Shown one piece after another: positions 8,018 to 16,982 of a stretch of 64,000 nt of DNA; within the stretch, counting starts at the first letter, position 1; the number at the start of each line of letters is the position of its first letter. The notes beneath the pieces are model-generated. The model ran no database searches. It worked only from the letters and a program-made list of their open reading frames with translations, and was not told the origin of the DNA. This DNA comes from Phytohabitans flavus (GTDB lineage Bacteria > Actinomycetota > Actinomycetes > Mycobacteriales > Micromonosporaceae), in the NCBI RefSeq assembly GCF_011764545.1, contig NZ_AP022870.1, forward strand, positions 6,764,001 through 6,828,000, given 5' to 3'. Made by a program: the position numbers and the translations under genes.

Positions 8018-8296
8018 TCAGACCGGCCTTCCTCGAGGTGGAATCCCGCGGACGTCCTGCCGCTTCTTGGCCGAAACGCCCTTAACCGTGAGCCCACTCG
8101 TCCCGTAGCCGCCGCCATTGATCCATGCCTCGGTCCGGACCGGGGAATCGATCTGGACCTGGACCTGGTCCACCTGCGTCAGCTGCGGCACGTCGGCAGC
8201 AGCCAGCCCAACCAGGTGGACACCGGCAGCGGCCGACATCGGAGCGCAGACAGCAGGCAGCGCCGACGGTCGCTCGATCGTGTAGAAGATCTTCAC
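8018..8296 (-). CDS. Hypothetical protein between uvrD2 and whiB7
   Basis: A 92-residue protein. The GTG at 8296 is chosen over 8305 because AGGAGG lies 8 bases upstream of it and overlaps the alternative. The sequence begins VKIFYTIERPSALPAVCAP, has two hydrophobic stretches (AAAGVHLVGLAAADVPQL), and ends basic (KKRQDVRGIPPRGRPV). It has one cysteine and no signal peptide. The middle (QVDQVQVQIDSPVRTEAWI) alternates hydrophobic and polar residues, suggesting beta strands. I do not recognise the family. Its position before the whiB7 leader could make it part of that regulatory region. Confidence 0.55.
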   Translation of the reverse strand: MKIFYTIERPSALPAVCAPMSAAAGVHLVGLAAADVPQLTQVDQVQVQIDSPVRTEAWINGGGYGTSGLTVKGVSAKKRQDVRGIPPRGRPV

Positions 8297-8440
8297 CGGG
8301 GCCACCTCCTGTCTTTCTCTCGTCGTCAGATCTGGTCTCGGTGATTCTCGCCCACCCCGGCGAGCAGCATGGTGACTTCGCGCGCGAGGTGTGCCATGAG
8401 GCTAAGCCTGTCGCTGGGGCGACCGCAAACGGTTTTACGG

Positions 8441-10605
8441 CTACTTCGCGGAACTTTTTTCCGGAGGTTCCTCCGGTACAAGATCGTCGACGCTCGCGCC
8501 TCCCACCAGGGCGAGCACGGCGTCGCCATAGAGGCTGAGCTTTCGCGGGCCGATGCCGGCGATGGCGACGAGATCCTGCGGGCCGGTCGGCCGCCGCTCG
8601 GCGAGCGCGACGAGCGTGGCATCGGTGAAAACCACATACGCGGGGACCTTTTGCGCACCGGCGACACGGACCCGCCACTCGCTCAGCCGGGCGAATAGAT
8701 CCTCATCCAGTGTGGACGGACAGGTGGCGCAACGGCCCAGCTTACGGTCGGCGCCGGCGAGCAGAGTCGCGCCGCACACCCGGCAGGAGACGACCTGCGC
8801 GCGGCGTCGCTCGGGTCGTCGACTCAGCGCCGCGGTGCCGCCCCGCTCGCCGCCGCCCCGCTCGAACTGCGGCAGGAACCGGCACGGCCGCCGTGGCCGG
8901 CCGCCCGGCGCGCGGGACTGGGCATACGAGAGCCAGAGCCACTGCCGCGCCCGGGTCACCCCGACGTAGAGCAGCCGCCGCTCCTCCTCCAGCGCCTCGG
9001 GCGTCTTCGCGTACGTCGTCGGGAGCGTGCCGTCGGAGAGCCCCACCACGAATACCGCGTCCCACTCCAGGCCCTTCGCCGAGTGAAGTGAGGCGAGCGT
9101 CACACCTTCGACCGTGGGCGCGTGCTGCTGTGCGGCCCGTCGCTGGAGCTCCTCCACGAAGTCGGCGAGCGATGGCAGCCGCTCGACCGTGGCCGCCTCG
9201 CCGATCGGCAGGAGGGCCGGCGTGCCCACGTACTCCTCCGCGAGCGTGACAAGTGCGGCGAGCGCCTCCCACCGCTCGCGCGCGGCGCCACCGGGCGGGG
9301 GCTGGTCGCGCTGCCAGCCGGTGGCCGCGAGCGCCTCGACGACCGTCGCCACCAGCGGCGCCCCGAGGGTGTGGACCGAGTCGCCGCGCGCAGTGCCAGC
9401 ACGGCCTGCCGCACCTCGGCCCGCTCGAAGAACCGCTCGGCGCCCTGCACCACGTACGGCACCTCGGCCTCGGCCAGCGCCTCCTCGTACGCCTCGGACT
9501 GCGCGTTGGTACGGAACAGCACGGCGATCTCCCGGGCCGGGGTGCCCGAGGCGATCAGCTGCCGGCACCGCGCCGCCACCCCGGCTGCCTCGGCCGGCTC
9601 GTCCGGGAAGATCCGCAGGTCGGGCTCGGGCCCGGGCGGGCGCTGCCCCACGAGCTCGAGCCGCAGCCGCGCCTCGGCGCCCCGGGCCTGGCGGATGACC
9701 GCGTTGGCGAGGCCGACCACCTGGGGCGTCGAACGGTAGTCGCGGACCAGCCGGACCACCACCGCGTTGCGCCGCTGGCGGGGAAAGTCGATCAGGTAGC
9801 CGGAGGTGGCGCCGGTGAACGAGTAGATGGTCTGGCTGGCGTCACCGACCACGGTCAGGTCCTCGCGGCCGCCCAGCCACGCATCGAGCAGGCGCTGCTG
9901 CAACGGGTTGACGTCCTGGTACTCGTCCACGACGAAGTGCCGGTACTGCGTCCGCACCTGCTCGGCGACGTCGGGGTGCTCCTCGATCCCCCACACCGCG
10001 GCCCGCAGCAGGTCCTCGAAATCGATCACGCCGTTGGCGCGCTTCACGTGCTCGTACGCCGCGAAGACCTCGGCCACCTTCGCCGGCTCGTACGGCGGCT
10101 CCCGGGTGGACTTGGCCGCGGCCACCGGGTACTCAGCCGGCTCGACAAGCGACGACTTGGCCCACTCGATCTCGCTGGCGAGGTCGCGCGCGGCGGTGCG
10201 GTCGGCCCGCACACCGGCCCGGCTGGCGGCGAGCGTGACAAGCCGCGCCTTGCTCTCCAGCAGCTCGGGCATCGCCCGGCCGTCGAGCAGCCGCGGCGCG
10301 AAGTAGCGCATCAGGCGCAGCGCCGCGGAGTGGAACGTGCGCGCCTGCACCCCGCTGGCGCCGAGCACCGCGAGCCGGGCCCGCATCTCGGCGGCGGCCC
10401 GCGCGGTGAACGTGACGGCCAGCACGTGCCGCCCGCTGATCTCGCCGGTCAGTGCCCGGTACGCGATCCGGTGGGTGATGGCCCGGGTCTTCCCGGTGCC
10501 CGCGCCGGCGAGGATGCACACCGGACCGGCCGGGGCGGTCACGGCGGCGCACTGCTCCGGGTCGAGCCCGGACAGCACCCGGTCCGCAGACGGTATTCCC
10601 CCCAC
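8441..10605 (-). CDS. uvrD2: UvrD2-type ATP-dependent DNA helicase with HRDC domain (one suspected frameshift)
   Basis: Superfamily 1A 3'-5' helicase. Walker A is GAGTGKT in CILAGAGTGKTRAITHRIAYR; Walker B is VVDEYQDVNPLQQRL; motif III GDASQTIYSFTGA; motif VI VGVTRARQWL. After the motor comes a tetracysteine module (CRVCGATL...CATC) and an HRDC domain (LVAIAGIGPRKLSLYGDAVLAL), the arrangement known for mycobacterial UvrD2. One base is missing near 9385, where VLALRA should continue into RGDSVHTLGAPLV. The repaired length is 721 residues. The start GTG 10605 has no obvious ribosome binding site. It is divergent from mrx1. Confidence 0.9.
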
Positions 10606-10736
10606 GGCTAGGAATCATGGCACCCGCCACCGACGTTGGCTGGTGTGGAGCGTCTCCACGGCGCGCCAGCCCCCGGTGCGACCCCGTCGCATCGACCGCC
10701 CCACCCCGCGAAGCCCCCATACGGAAGGACCGACAA

Positions 10737-10979
10737 ATGCTCACGATGTACTCGACGAGCTGGTGCGGCTACTGCTACCGACTCAAGTCCCAGCTCGATC
10801 GGGAAAGCATCGGATACGAGGTCGTCGACATCGAGCGGGATCCGGCCGCCGCAGAGTACGTGATGAGCGTAAACGGCGGCAACCAGACCGTTCCCACGGT
10901 CCGCTTTGCGGATGGATCGGCGCTGACAAATCCTTCGATCATCCAGGTGAAAGAGCGCCTCGCGGCTATCGCGGGCTAA
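10737..10979 (+). CDS. mrx1: Mycoredoxin-1 (glutaredoxin-like)
   Basis: Thioredoxin-fold oxidoreductase of 80 residues with CGYC at 10-13 (STSWCGYCYRLK), cis-proline TVPTV (61-65) and the GSALTNPS loop. Mycoredoxins reduce mixed disulfides between proteins and mycothiol, and this window also carries mshB for mycothiol synthesis. The start ATG 10737 is preceded by GGAAGGA. It is divergent from uvrD2, as in M. tuberculosis (Rv3198A). Confidence 0.88.
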   Translation: MLTMYSTSWCGYCYRLKSQLDRESIGYEVVDIERDPAAAEYVMSVNGGNQTVPTVRFADGSALTNPSIIQVKERLAAIAG

Positions 10980-11075
10980 ACCAAACCTTTTGCGGAACAC
11001 GCCCACGGTCGAGAACATGCTCGGGTCACAATCAGTTCATACTGTGTAGTCCCGAATGACCGAGGGGAGGTTGGG

Positions 11076-12068
11076 GTGCCTCCTGCGCCGAGTCCGATGG
11101 TGCGACGTCGGCGGCTGGGGGCCGAGCTACGCCGCCTGCGCGAGGCTGCCGGCCTGACCGGCGACCAAGTGATCGCGCGGGTTGGCTGGGCTTCGGCCTC
11201 TAAGCTCTCCCGGCTGGAAAACGGCCGAAGCCGGCCGGACCTCAGCGACGTTCTTGACCTGCTGGATCTGTACGAAGTCACCGGGGCCACCCGCGAGGAG
11301 CTGATCGGCGTCACCCGAGACGCTGGCAACACCCGCGGCTGGCTGCGCTCGTACCCGGTGATGACCCAGCGCCAGCGCAGCTACGCCGAGCTTGAAGCGG
11401 GTTGCGCCGAGATCTTCGAGTACGGCCCGGTGATCCTGCCGGGCCTGCTCCAGACGCCCGGATACACGCGGGTGCGGCTGCTCTCGTCGCGCGAGGTGAT
11501 CGCGCCCGACGACGCCGAGGACCCGGAGACCGAGATCGCCGCGCGGGTGGCACGGCAGTCGACACTCACCCGCGTGGCCGAGCCGCCGAGGTACGAGGCC
11601 GTGCTCGAAGAGGCCGCGCTCGGTCCCAGGGGTGGGCCGGCGCCGGTGATGGCCGGCCAGCTGCGCCACCTGGCCCGCCTGGCCGGGCTGCCCAACGTGA
11701 TGCTGTGGGTGCTGCCGCCGTCGGCGAAGGTCGCGGACTGGTACCTGCCGGAGACCGCGTTCTCCATCTACCGGTTCGCCGATCCCGACGACCCCGACGC
11801 GGTCGCGGTCGAGGCCCTGGCAGCCGACCTGATCTTGACCGAAGACGACATGCTCGCCCGGTATGGGCGGGTCTTCGACTGGCTCCGGCAAGCCGCGCGC
11901 CCGCCCGCCGAGTCCCTCACCTGGATCACCGAGGCAGCCGCCGCCCTCGGCCCGCTCGCCGGCGACGACGCGTACGCGCCGCCGGCCTCCCTGACGCCCC
12001 CGGTTCAGCGCAGGCGCCGCACACCGCAGCGCCCCTCGCAGCGGACGAACCCGCCGCCCGACCGATAG
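11076..12068 (+). CDS. XRE-family regulator with DUF5753 domain (WhiJ-like)
   Basis: A 330-residue DNA-binding protein. Residues ~12-60 form the helix-turn-helix (LGAELRRLREAAGLTGDQVIARVGWASASKLSRLENG). The rest matches DUF5753, including EYGPVILPGLLQTPGYTR and YRFADPDDPDAVAVEAL. Start GTG 11076 follows GAGGGGAGG. In Streptomyces such proteins (WhiJ class) are paired with small DUF397 proteins, and here one follows 10 bp downstream. The family is expanded many-fold in these genomes; the target genes of this copy are unknown. The proline- and arginine-rich tail (310-330) is variable and probably disordered. Confidence 0.88.
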   Translation: MPPAPSPMVRRRRLGAELRRLREAAGLTGDQVIARVGWASASKLSRLENGRSRPDLSDVLDLLDLYEVTGATREELIGVTRDAGNTRGWLRSYPVMTQRQRSYAELEAGCAEIFEYGPVILPGLLQTPGYTRVRLLSSREVIAPDDAEDPETEIAARVARQSTLTRVAEPPRYEAVLEEAALGPRGGPAPVMAGQLRHLARLAGLPNVMLWVLPPSAKVADWYLPETAFSIYRFADPDDPDAVAVEALAADLILTEDDMLARYGRVFDWLRQAARPPAESLTWITEAAAALGPLAGDDAYAPPASLTPPVQRRRRTPQRPSQRTNPPPDR

Positions 12069-12078
12069 GAGTCGCGTC

Positions 12079-12276
12079 ATGAGTGCAGGTCCCCGAATCA
12101 GCTGGCGGACGAGTTCGCGCAGCCAGAACACCAACTGCGTGGAGGTCGGCGAGATGGAGACGACGGTCGCCATGCGTGATAGCAAAGATCGAGAAGGGCC
12201 GGTGCTGATCTTCGCGCGGGAACAGTGGATCGACTTCGTGGCCAGCGCCAAGGCCGGCGAGTTCGATTTGAACTGA
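12079..12276 (+). CDS. DUF397 small protein
   Basis: A 65-residue DUF397 protein with the family core WRTSSRSQNTNCVEVGEM, the MRDSKD motif and a final FAREQWIDFVASAKAGEFD. AGGAG overlaps the stop of the upstream regulator gene (TAGGAG), giving a coupled start at ATG 12079. DUF397 proteins act with a cognate DUF5753 HTH protein, like the BldB/WhiJ/AbaA-type pairs in Streptomyces; binding to the upstream regulator is inferred from pairing. Confidence 0.88.
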   Translation: MSAGPRISWRTSSRSQNTNCVEVGEMETTVAMRDSKDREGPVLIFAREQWIDFVASAKAGEFDLN

Positions 12277-12429
12277 GAATCCCTTGCCCGATCGTGGGAA
12301 TTCCGCCAACATGGGTGGAACTTCCACGCGTGGATTTGCATGTGAATAGGCACGGCCTGGACGACCGTCGTGACCGGCTAACGGCTCCCCCGCCGCGAAC
12401 CTTGCCTCTGCCGGGCATGACGGCCTCGG

Positions 12430-12473
12430 TCTCGGTCCGTGGCTGTCGCGGCAACGGCGGTCACGGACCGAGA
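12430..12473. terminator. Bidirectional hairpin between the DUF397 gene and nudC
   Basis: A 12-bp perfect arm TCTCGGTCCGTG (12430-12441) pairs with 12462-12473 around a 20-base loop. It lies between the ends of convergent genes, 13 bp from the nudC stop. The flank AGATTGAACTTTGG is moderately T-rich on one side. Confidence 0.65.
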
Positions 12474-12485
12474 TTGAACTTTGGG

Positions 12486-13415
12486 CTAGACCGGCCTGGT
12501 CAACCAGCGGTTGACCAGGTAAAGCGCGATCGACGAGGCCGGCGGTAGGCCGACCCGGGCGCCGTCGCCTGCGTCCAGGACCTCGCCGGCCAGCACTCCG
12601 GCTATCTCCGTGCGAGTGAACCAGCGCGCGTGCGCGATCTCGGTGGGATCGACCTGGACCGGCTGGGCCGGGTCACCGACGGCGGTGAAGCCCAGCATCA
12701 GCGAGCCGGGAAACGGCCAGGCCTGGCTCCCCTCGTACTCGATCGCCCCGACCTCGATGCCGACTTCCTCGGCGACCTCCCGGATCACCGCGGCCTCGGC
12801 CGACTCGCCCGGCTCGACATATCCGGCGAGGCAGGAGAAACGGCGCACCTCGTGCCCGCTGCCCCAGGCGGCATTGTTGCCCAGCAGGCACCGGCCGGAG
12901 GGGCCAGTAACGCCGTCGTGCACCAGCACGATCATGGCCGGATCGGTCCGTGGCCACACCTGCGCACCGGCCTCGTCGACCCGCGTCCAGCCGCCCTCGG
13001 CCGCCGTCGTGGGCAGTCCCGTGGTCGAGGAGTACGGGTGACCAGCGTGCCACTGGGCCAGAGCCGCGGCGGCTGTGAAGAGTCCGGCGTCCCGGTCGCT
13101 GAGCAGATGACCGACGTCGCGCAGGCTGACCGCGCGGGCATCGGGCTGCTCGGGCAGCGGCACGTCGACCGCGAAGACCGGCGTGCCATCCGGCTCGACG
13201 CCGAGGAACATCCGCTGGTCGACCGCGACTTCGGGCGCCTCCTTGGCGTCCAGCAGCACGAGCGCGCCATCCTCGTCGACGAGCGCCCGGCCGCCGCTCA
13301 CGACGTCCACCACGAGCACGCGCGCTCGTGACCACGCCGCGGCGAGCCACTCCGGGTCACGGCGGTGGTGGGCAGCGCGGTCCAGAGTGGAGCGAGCCAG
13401 CGGCGGCAGGCTCAC
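12486..13415 (-). CDS. nudC: NADH pyrophosphatase / NAD+ diphosphatase, zinc-less form
   Basis: Nudix hydrolase of 309 residues that splits NAD(H) into NMN(H) and AMP; relatives also remove NAD caps from RNA. The Nudix box is G198...E204...R212-E213...E216-E217-x-G219, and the specificity motif SQAWPFP is at 230-236 (usual form SQPWPFP). The zinc-ribbon cysteines of E. coli NudC are absent: the aligned segment reads HPYSSTTGLPTT...VDEAGAQVWPRTDP. The GTG start overlaps the upstream M16 stop by four bases, so it is the third gene of an M16-M16-nudC operon. It faces mrx1/HTH genes, as in mycobacteria (Rv3199c). Confidence 0.9.
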   Translation of the reverse strand: MSLPPLARSTLDRAAHHRRDPEWLAAAWSRARVLVVDVVSGGRALVDEDGALVLLDAKEAPEVAVDQRMFLGVEPDGTPVFAVDVPLPEQPDARAVSLRDVGHLLSDRDAGLFTAAAALAQWHAGHPYSSTTGLPTTAAEGGWTRVDEAGAQVWPRTDPAMIVLVHDGVTGPSGRCLLGNNAAWGSGHEVRRFSCLAGYVEPGESAEAAVIREVAEEVGIEVGAIEYEGSQAWPFPGSLMLGFTAVGDPAQPVQVDPTEIAHARWFTRTEIAGVLAGEVLDAGDGARVGLPPASSIALYLVNRWLTRPV

Positions 13416-14719
13416 GCTGTCTCGACCGCCGTCAGGGCGCGCAAGGACGCCTCCACCCGCTCCGCGTCGCCCAGTACGACGACCGCCGTCTTAGCCGGTG
13501 CCAGGTACTCGGCGCCCGCGGCGGCCACCTCGTCGAGGGTGGTGGCGGCCAGCCTCGCCGCGTACTCCGGCAGGTAGTTGAGCCGCAGCCCGAAGCCGGC
13601 GTACGTGCTGGCCAGAGTCGCCAGCCCGGCCTGAGTGGACATTCCCAGCTGGAGGGTGCCGAGTGCGTACTGGCGGGCCTGCTCCAGCTCCTCCTCCTTC
13701 GGCGGGAGGGAGGCGAGGCGCCCCAACTCGTAATACGTCTCCAGCAGCGCCGGGCCGGTCACCTCGGTCGCCACCTCGGCGGCGGCCACGAAGGCGGAGC
13801 CGGCCTCGTTGTGCTCGATCACCGAGTGCGGCCCGTACGTGTACCCCTTGTCCTCGCGGATGTTTTCCACCCAGCGGGACGAGAAGTAGCCGCCGAAGAG
13901 CAGGTTGGCCAGCTGGAGCGCGGCGTGGTCCGGATGGGTACGGTCGACCGCCGGCAGCGCCACCCGCAGCGACGACTGCACCGAACCAGGCCGGTCGACA
14001 AGCGTCAGCGGCCCCGGCTCGATCGGCGGCGTGTGCGGCAGGTCGACCTGCTTGCCGCCACCGTTCCAGGTACCGAGCACCCGCTCGGCGGTGTCCAGCG
14101 CCTTTTCCGGCGTCAGGTCGCCGACCAGCACTAGCGTGGCACCGGCCGGGTGCAGCCGCTCGCCGTGCAGCGCCCGCAGCTGCGCCGGGCGCACCGCCTG
14201 CACCTGGGACACCTCGGGCGTCTGCACCGCGTACGGGTGCTTGCCGTAGATCCGCTTGAGCAACGCGACCCGAGCGAGGTGCGACGGCTGGCTCTGCGCC
14301 ACCTGGATCCGGTCGGCTAGCCGGTCGCGCTCGGTGGCGACCTCGTCGACCGGGTACGCGGCGCCGCTGAGCACCTCGCCGAGCAGCTCCAGGATCCGCT
14401 CCAGCCCGCTGACCAGACCGTTGCCGGAGATCATCAGCCGGTCCGGGTCGACGCCCGCGCTCAGCCCGCCGCCAACCTTCTGTAGCTCGGCCGCGATCTC
14501 CACCGTGGACAGATCAGCGGTGCCGGAGAAGAGCGTCTGGGACAGCAGCGCGGCCCGGGACAGGTGGGTGCGGGCAAACGGCACCCGCAGCCGCACCTCG
14601 ACAAGCGGTACCGCCGGCCGCCGGATCGCGATCACGGTGAGGCCGTTGGGGAGCCTGCGCTCGGATTCCTTCGGCAGCTTCAGCTTTCGGGTCGGGCCGA
14701 GGGCGGGCAGTGCCTTCAC
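13412..14719 (-). CDS. M16-family peptidase-like subunit without the zinc motif
   Basis: A 435-residue M16 (insulysin/MPP-like) protein. Where the catalytic partner has HxxEH, this one has LLSQTLFSGTADLS, so it lacks the zinc site. It retains the R/Y substrate motif near GGYFSSRWVENIREDKGYTYG. In two-subunit M16B enzymes one chain carries zinc and the other the R/Y pair; the gene upstream supplies the zinc chain. Start ATG 14719 overlaps the upstream stop (ATGA) and its own stop overlaps the nudC start (GTGA). No signal peptide is seen, so a cytosolic peptidase is expected. Confidence 0.88.
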   Translation of the reverse strand: MKALPALGPTRKLKLPKESERRLPNGLTVIAIRRPAVPLVEVRLRVPFARTHLSRAALLSQTLFSGTADLSTVEIAAELQKVGGGLSAGVDPDRLMISGNGLVSGLERILELLGEVLSGAAYPVDEVATERDRLADRIQVAQSQPSHLARVALLKRIYGKHPYAVQTPEVSQVQAVRPAQLRALHGERLHPAGATLVLVGDLTPEKALDTAERVLGTWNGGGKQVDLPHTPPIEPGPLTLVDRPGSVQSSLRVALPAVDRTHPDHAALQLANLLFGGYFSSRWVENIREDKGYTYGPHSVIEHNEAGSAFVAAAEVATEVTGPALLETYYELGRLASLPPKEEELEQARQYALGTLQLGMSTQAGLATLASTYAGFGLRLNYLPEYAARLAATTLDEVAAAGAEYLAPAKTAVVVLGDAERVEASLRALTAVETA

Positions 14720-16035
14720 TGGGTACCTCCCGCGGCTTCGCCGGCGACGACCTCGACCGTGGCCCGGCGCTGGGGCACCAGCGCCGCGGCGGCCTCCTGG
14801 ATCTGCTCCTCGGTGACCTCGCCGACCAGTCGGGGCAGGTCGTTGAGCAGCTCGGGGGTGCCGCGCTGCTGCTCGAGGACGGCCATCCGCAGCGCCCGGC
14901 CCAGTGCCGCGTCGGCGTCACGCAGCAGGTGCGTGGCCATCCTCGCCTGGGTGCGCGCCAGCTCGCCCTCGGCAAGCCCGTCGGTGGCCAGCCGGTCAAG
15001 CTCCTCGTCGACCGTGCGCAGCACCTTGTCGACGTCGCCGCCCGGCGGCAGGTGGGCCTGGAGCAGGAAGGCGGTGGGATCGCGTACCTCCCACGGCTCG
15101 CCCATGAAGCCGAGGTAGCCGCCGACCGAGGTCACCGTACGGTCGCGCAGCACCAGCCGCTCGACCAGGCGGGACGCCTCGCCGTCGGTGAGCACCTCGG
15201 CCAGCACCACGTACGGCAGGTAGGCGGCGTAGTCGGCGACCGGGTCGGGCACCCGCCAGGCGCTCGCCAGCGCGGGGAGCGGGGCCAGCGCGTCGGTGTA
15301 CGACTCGCGCCGCTCGGCGGTCAGGTCGGGCTCGGCGAAGCTCGGCCGCTCCGGCGCCGGGCGGGCCGGTACGTCACCGAAGTGCCGCTGCACCATCTCC
15401 AGCGTCTCGGCGAGGTCGAGGTCACCGGCGACCGCGAGGACCGCATTGCCGCTGGCGTAGTAGCGCTCGAAGAACTCGGCGGCGTCGGCGACGGTGGCGC
15501 TTTCAAGGTCGTCGAAAGACCCGTACCCGTCGTGGGCGTTGGGGAACGTGTCGAACATGACCGGCGGCAGCTTGAGCCACGGAAAGCCGCCATACGGCCG
15601 GTTGAGCACGTTGACCCGGATCTCCTCCTTGACCACGTCGACCTGGTTGCGGAGGTTTTCCTCGGTCAGCCGCGGGCCGCGCATCCGGTCGGCCTCGAGG
15701 AAGAGCGCCCGCTCCAGCGCGTTGGCCGGGAGGGTCTCGTAGTAGTCGGTGAAGTCCAGGTGAGTCGAGCCGTTGAACGTGCCGCCCGAACCCTGCACAT
15801 GCCGGAAGTGCGCGAGTTTCTCCAGGTTTTCAGAGCCCTGGAACATGAGGTGCTCGAAGAGGTGGGCGAACCCGGTGCGCCCCTCGGGCTCCGAGCGGAT
15901 GCCCACGTCATACACCACGGCGACGCCGATCACCGGTGCGCTGCGGTCCGGCGCCAGCACCACCCTCAGACCATTGTCGAGCGTGTGCCGCTCCACTGGA
16001 TACTTCGTCGCTGGGACTTTGGGTCTGCGCGCCAC
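14716..16035 (-). CDS. M16-family zinc peptidase, catalytic subunit
   Basis: A 439-residue M16B-type metallopeptidase. The inverted zinc motif H58-L-F-E61-H62 is in GRTGFAHLFEHLMFQG and the third ligand is Glu137 or Glu138 in VVKEEIRV, at the usual spacing. It starts at ATG 16035 (MARRPKVPATKYPVERHTL) and is the first gene of the coupled M16-M16-nudC operon. There is no secretion signal. It probably acts as a heterodimer with the next gene product, degrading short peptides. Confidence 0.9.
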   Translation of the reverse strand: MARRPKVPATKYPVERHTLDNGLRVVLAPDRSAPVIGVAVVYDVGIRSEPEGRTGFAHLFEHLMFQGSENLEKLAHFRHVQGSGGTFNGSTHLDFTDYYETLPANALERALFLEADRMRGPRLTEENLRNQVDVVKEEIRVNVLNRPYGGFPWLKLPPVMFDTFPNAHDGYGSFDDLESATVADAAEFFERYYASGNAVLAVAGDLDLAETLEMVQRHFGDVPARPAPERPSFAEPDLTAERRESYTDALAPLPALASAWRVPDPVADYAAYLPYVVLAEVLTDGEASRLVERLVLRDRTVTSVGGYLGFMGEPWEVRDPTAFLLQAHLPPGGDVDKVLRTVDEELDRLATDGLAEGELARTQARMATHLLRDADAALGRALRMAVLEQQRGTPELLNDLPRLVGEVTEEQIQEAAAALVPQRRATVEVVAGEAAGGTQ

Positions 16036-16085
16036 ACGGCGACACTAGCGCGTCACAGCCCGGGGCGGTCGCGAAGCCTCGCGGC

Positions 16086-16925
16086 GTGAGACCGTTGGGT
16101 GTGCGTGTTGTCGGGATAAACCTGTACCCGGTGAAGTCGACCCGGGCACGTCCCGTGGATCGCGCGCAGGTCGAGCGGTGGGGGCTGGCCGGCGACCGGA
16201 GGTGGGCCGTGATCGCGCCGGACGGCGAGCCGATCACCGCGCGGCGCTGCCAGGCGCTCTTCATGGTCACGGCGACCACCGCACCCGACGGCGGTCTGCT
16301 GCTCACCGCACCGGGTGCGCCGGACCTCGTGGTGCCTCTGCCCGAGCCGGCGCACACAGTTTCCGTGCGGTTCTGGAATCTGGAGCGCGCGGCGGTGGGC
16401 GGCGACGCGGCCGACGAGTGGCTGACCGCGACGCTCGGGCGGCCGGCGCGCCTTGTGTGGCTGGCCGATACGGCGGCCCGTGCGGTGCCGGCAGAGGCCG
16501 GTGGGGAGCCCGGCGACGTGTTCAATCTCGGCGACACCGCGCCGATCCACCTTGTCACGCTCAAATCGCTGCGCCGCCTCGACGACTGGATCGCGGAGAC
16601 CGCCGTCGAGCGCGGCGAGGAGCTGCCCGAGCCGCTGGACGTGGGTCGCTTCCGGGCAAACGTCGTGCTGGACGGCGCGCTGGCCTTCGCCGAGGACGAC
16701 TGGAAGCGGCTGCGAATCGGCGCCGTCGACTTCCGGGTCGCGGGGCCGTGCGGGCGGTGCGTCATGACGACGATCGATCCGGAGACCCGCGCGGGTGGCA
16801 AGGAGCCGATCCGCACGCTGGCCCGGCATCGCAGGTCGGGCGGCTGGGCTTGGTTCGGCATGCAGCTCGTGCCGGAGACGCTTGGCGAGATCGCGCTGGG
16901 CGACCCGGCCGAGGTCCTGCCATAG
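16086..16925 (+). CDS. MOSC-domain protein (mARC/YcbX-like)
   Basis: About 279 residues. The MOSC N-terminal beta-barrel covers roughly 7-120 (VVGINLYPVKSTRARPVDRA) and the MOSC domain 130-279, with FRANVV at 189-194 and the cofactor region GPCGRCVMTTIDP (C222, C225). Members use a molybdenum cofactor bound through cysteine to reduce N-hydroxylated compounds. The start is uncertain: GTG 16086 is given, GTG 16101 is equally possible. It is divergent from the M16 operon, 50 bp away. Its 3' end is followed 19 bp later by the split repeat and the IS element. Confidence 0.8.
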   Translation: MRPLGVRVVGINLYPVKSTRARPVDRAQVERWGLAGDRRWAVIAPDGEPITARRCQALFMVTATTAPDGGLLLTAPGAPDLVVPLPEPAHTVSVRFWNLERAAVGGDAADEWLTATLGRPARLVWLADTAARAVPAEAGGEPGDVFNLGDTAPIHLVTLKSLRRLDDWIAETAVERGEELPEPLDVGRFRANVVLDGALAFAEDDWKRLRIGAVDFRVAGPCGRCVMTTIDPETRAGGKEPIRTLARHRRSGGWAWFGMQLVPETLGEIALGDPAEVLP

Positions 16926-16943
16926 AGGATCTTTTCCAAGACC

Positions 16944-16982
16944 GAGATTTGAGCTACCGCGATGTCCGCGGTGGTCCGGACC
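16944..16982 (-). repeat. Left part of the 73-bp repeat copy B, split by the IS
   Basis: Read on the minus strand this matches 7151-7188 of copy A (GGTCCGGACCACCGCGG... AAATCTC) with few changes. It ends with GGTCCGGACC (16973-16982), which recurs at 18522-18531 as the apparent target duplication. Confidence 0.75.

Noticed and set aside
14710..16089. 459-codon plus-strand ORF opposite the zinc M16 gene
   Set aside because: The minus strand carries HxxEH and the operon overlaps; the plus frame has no recognisable domain.
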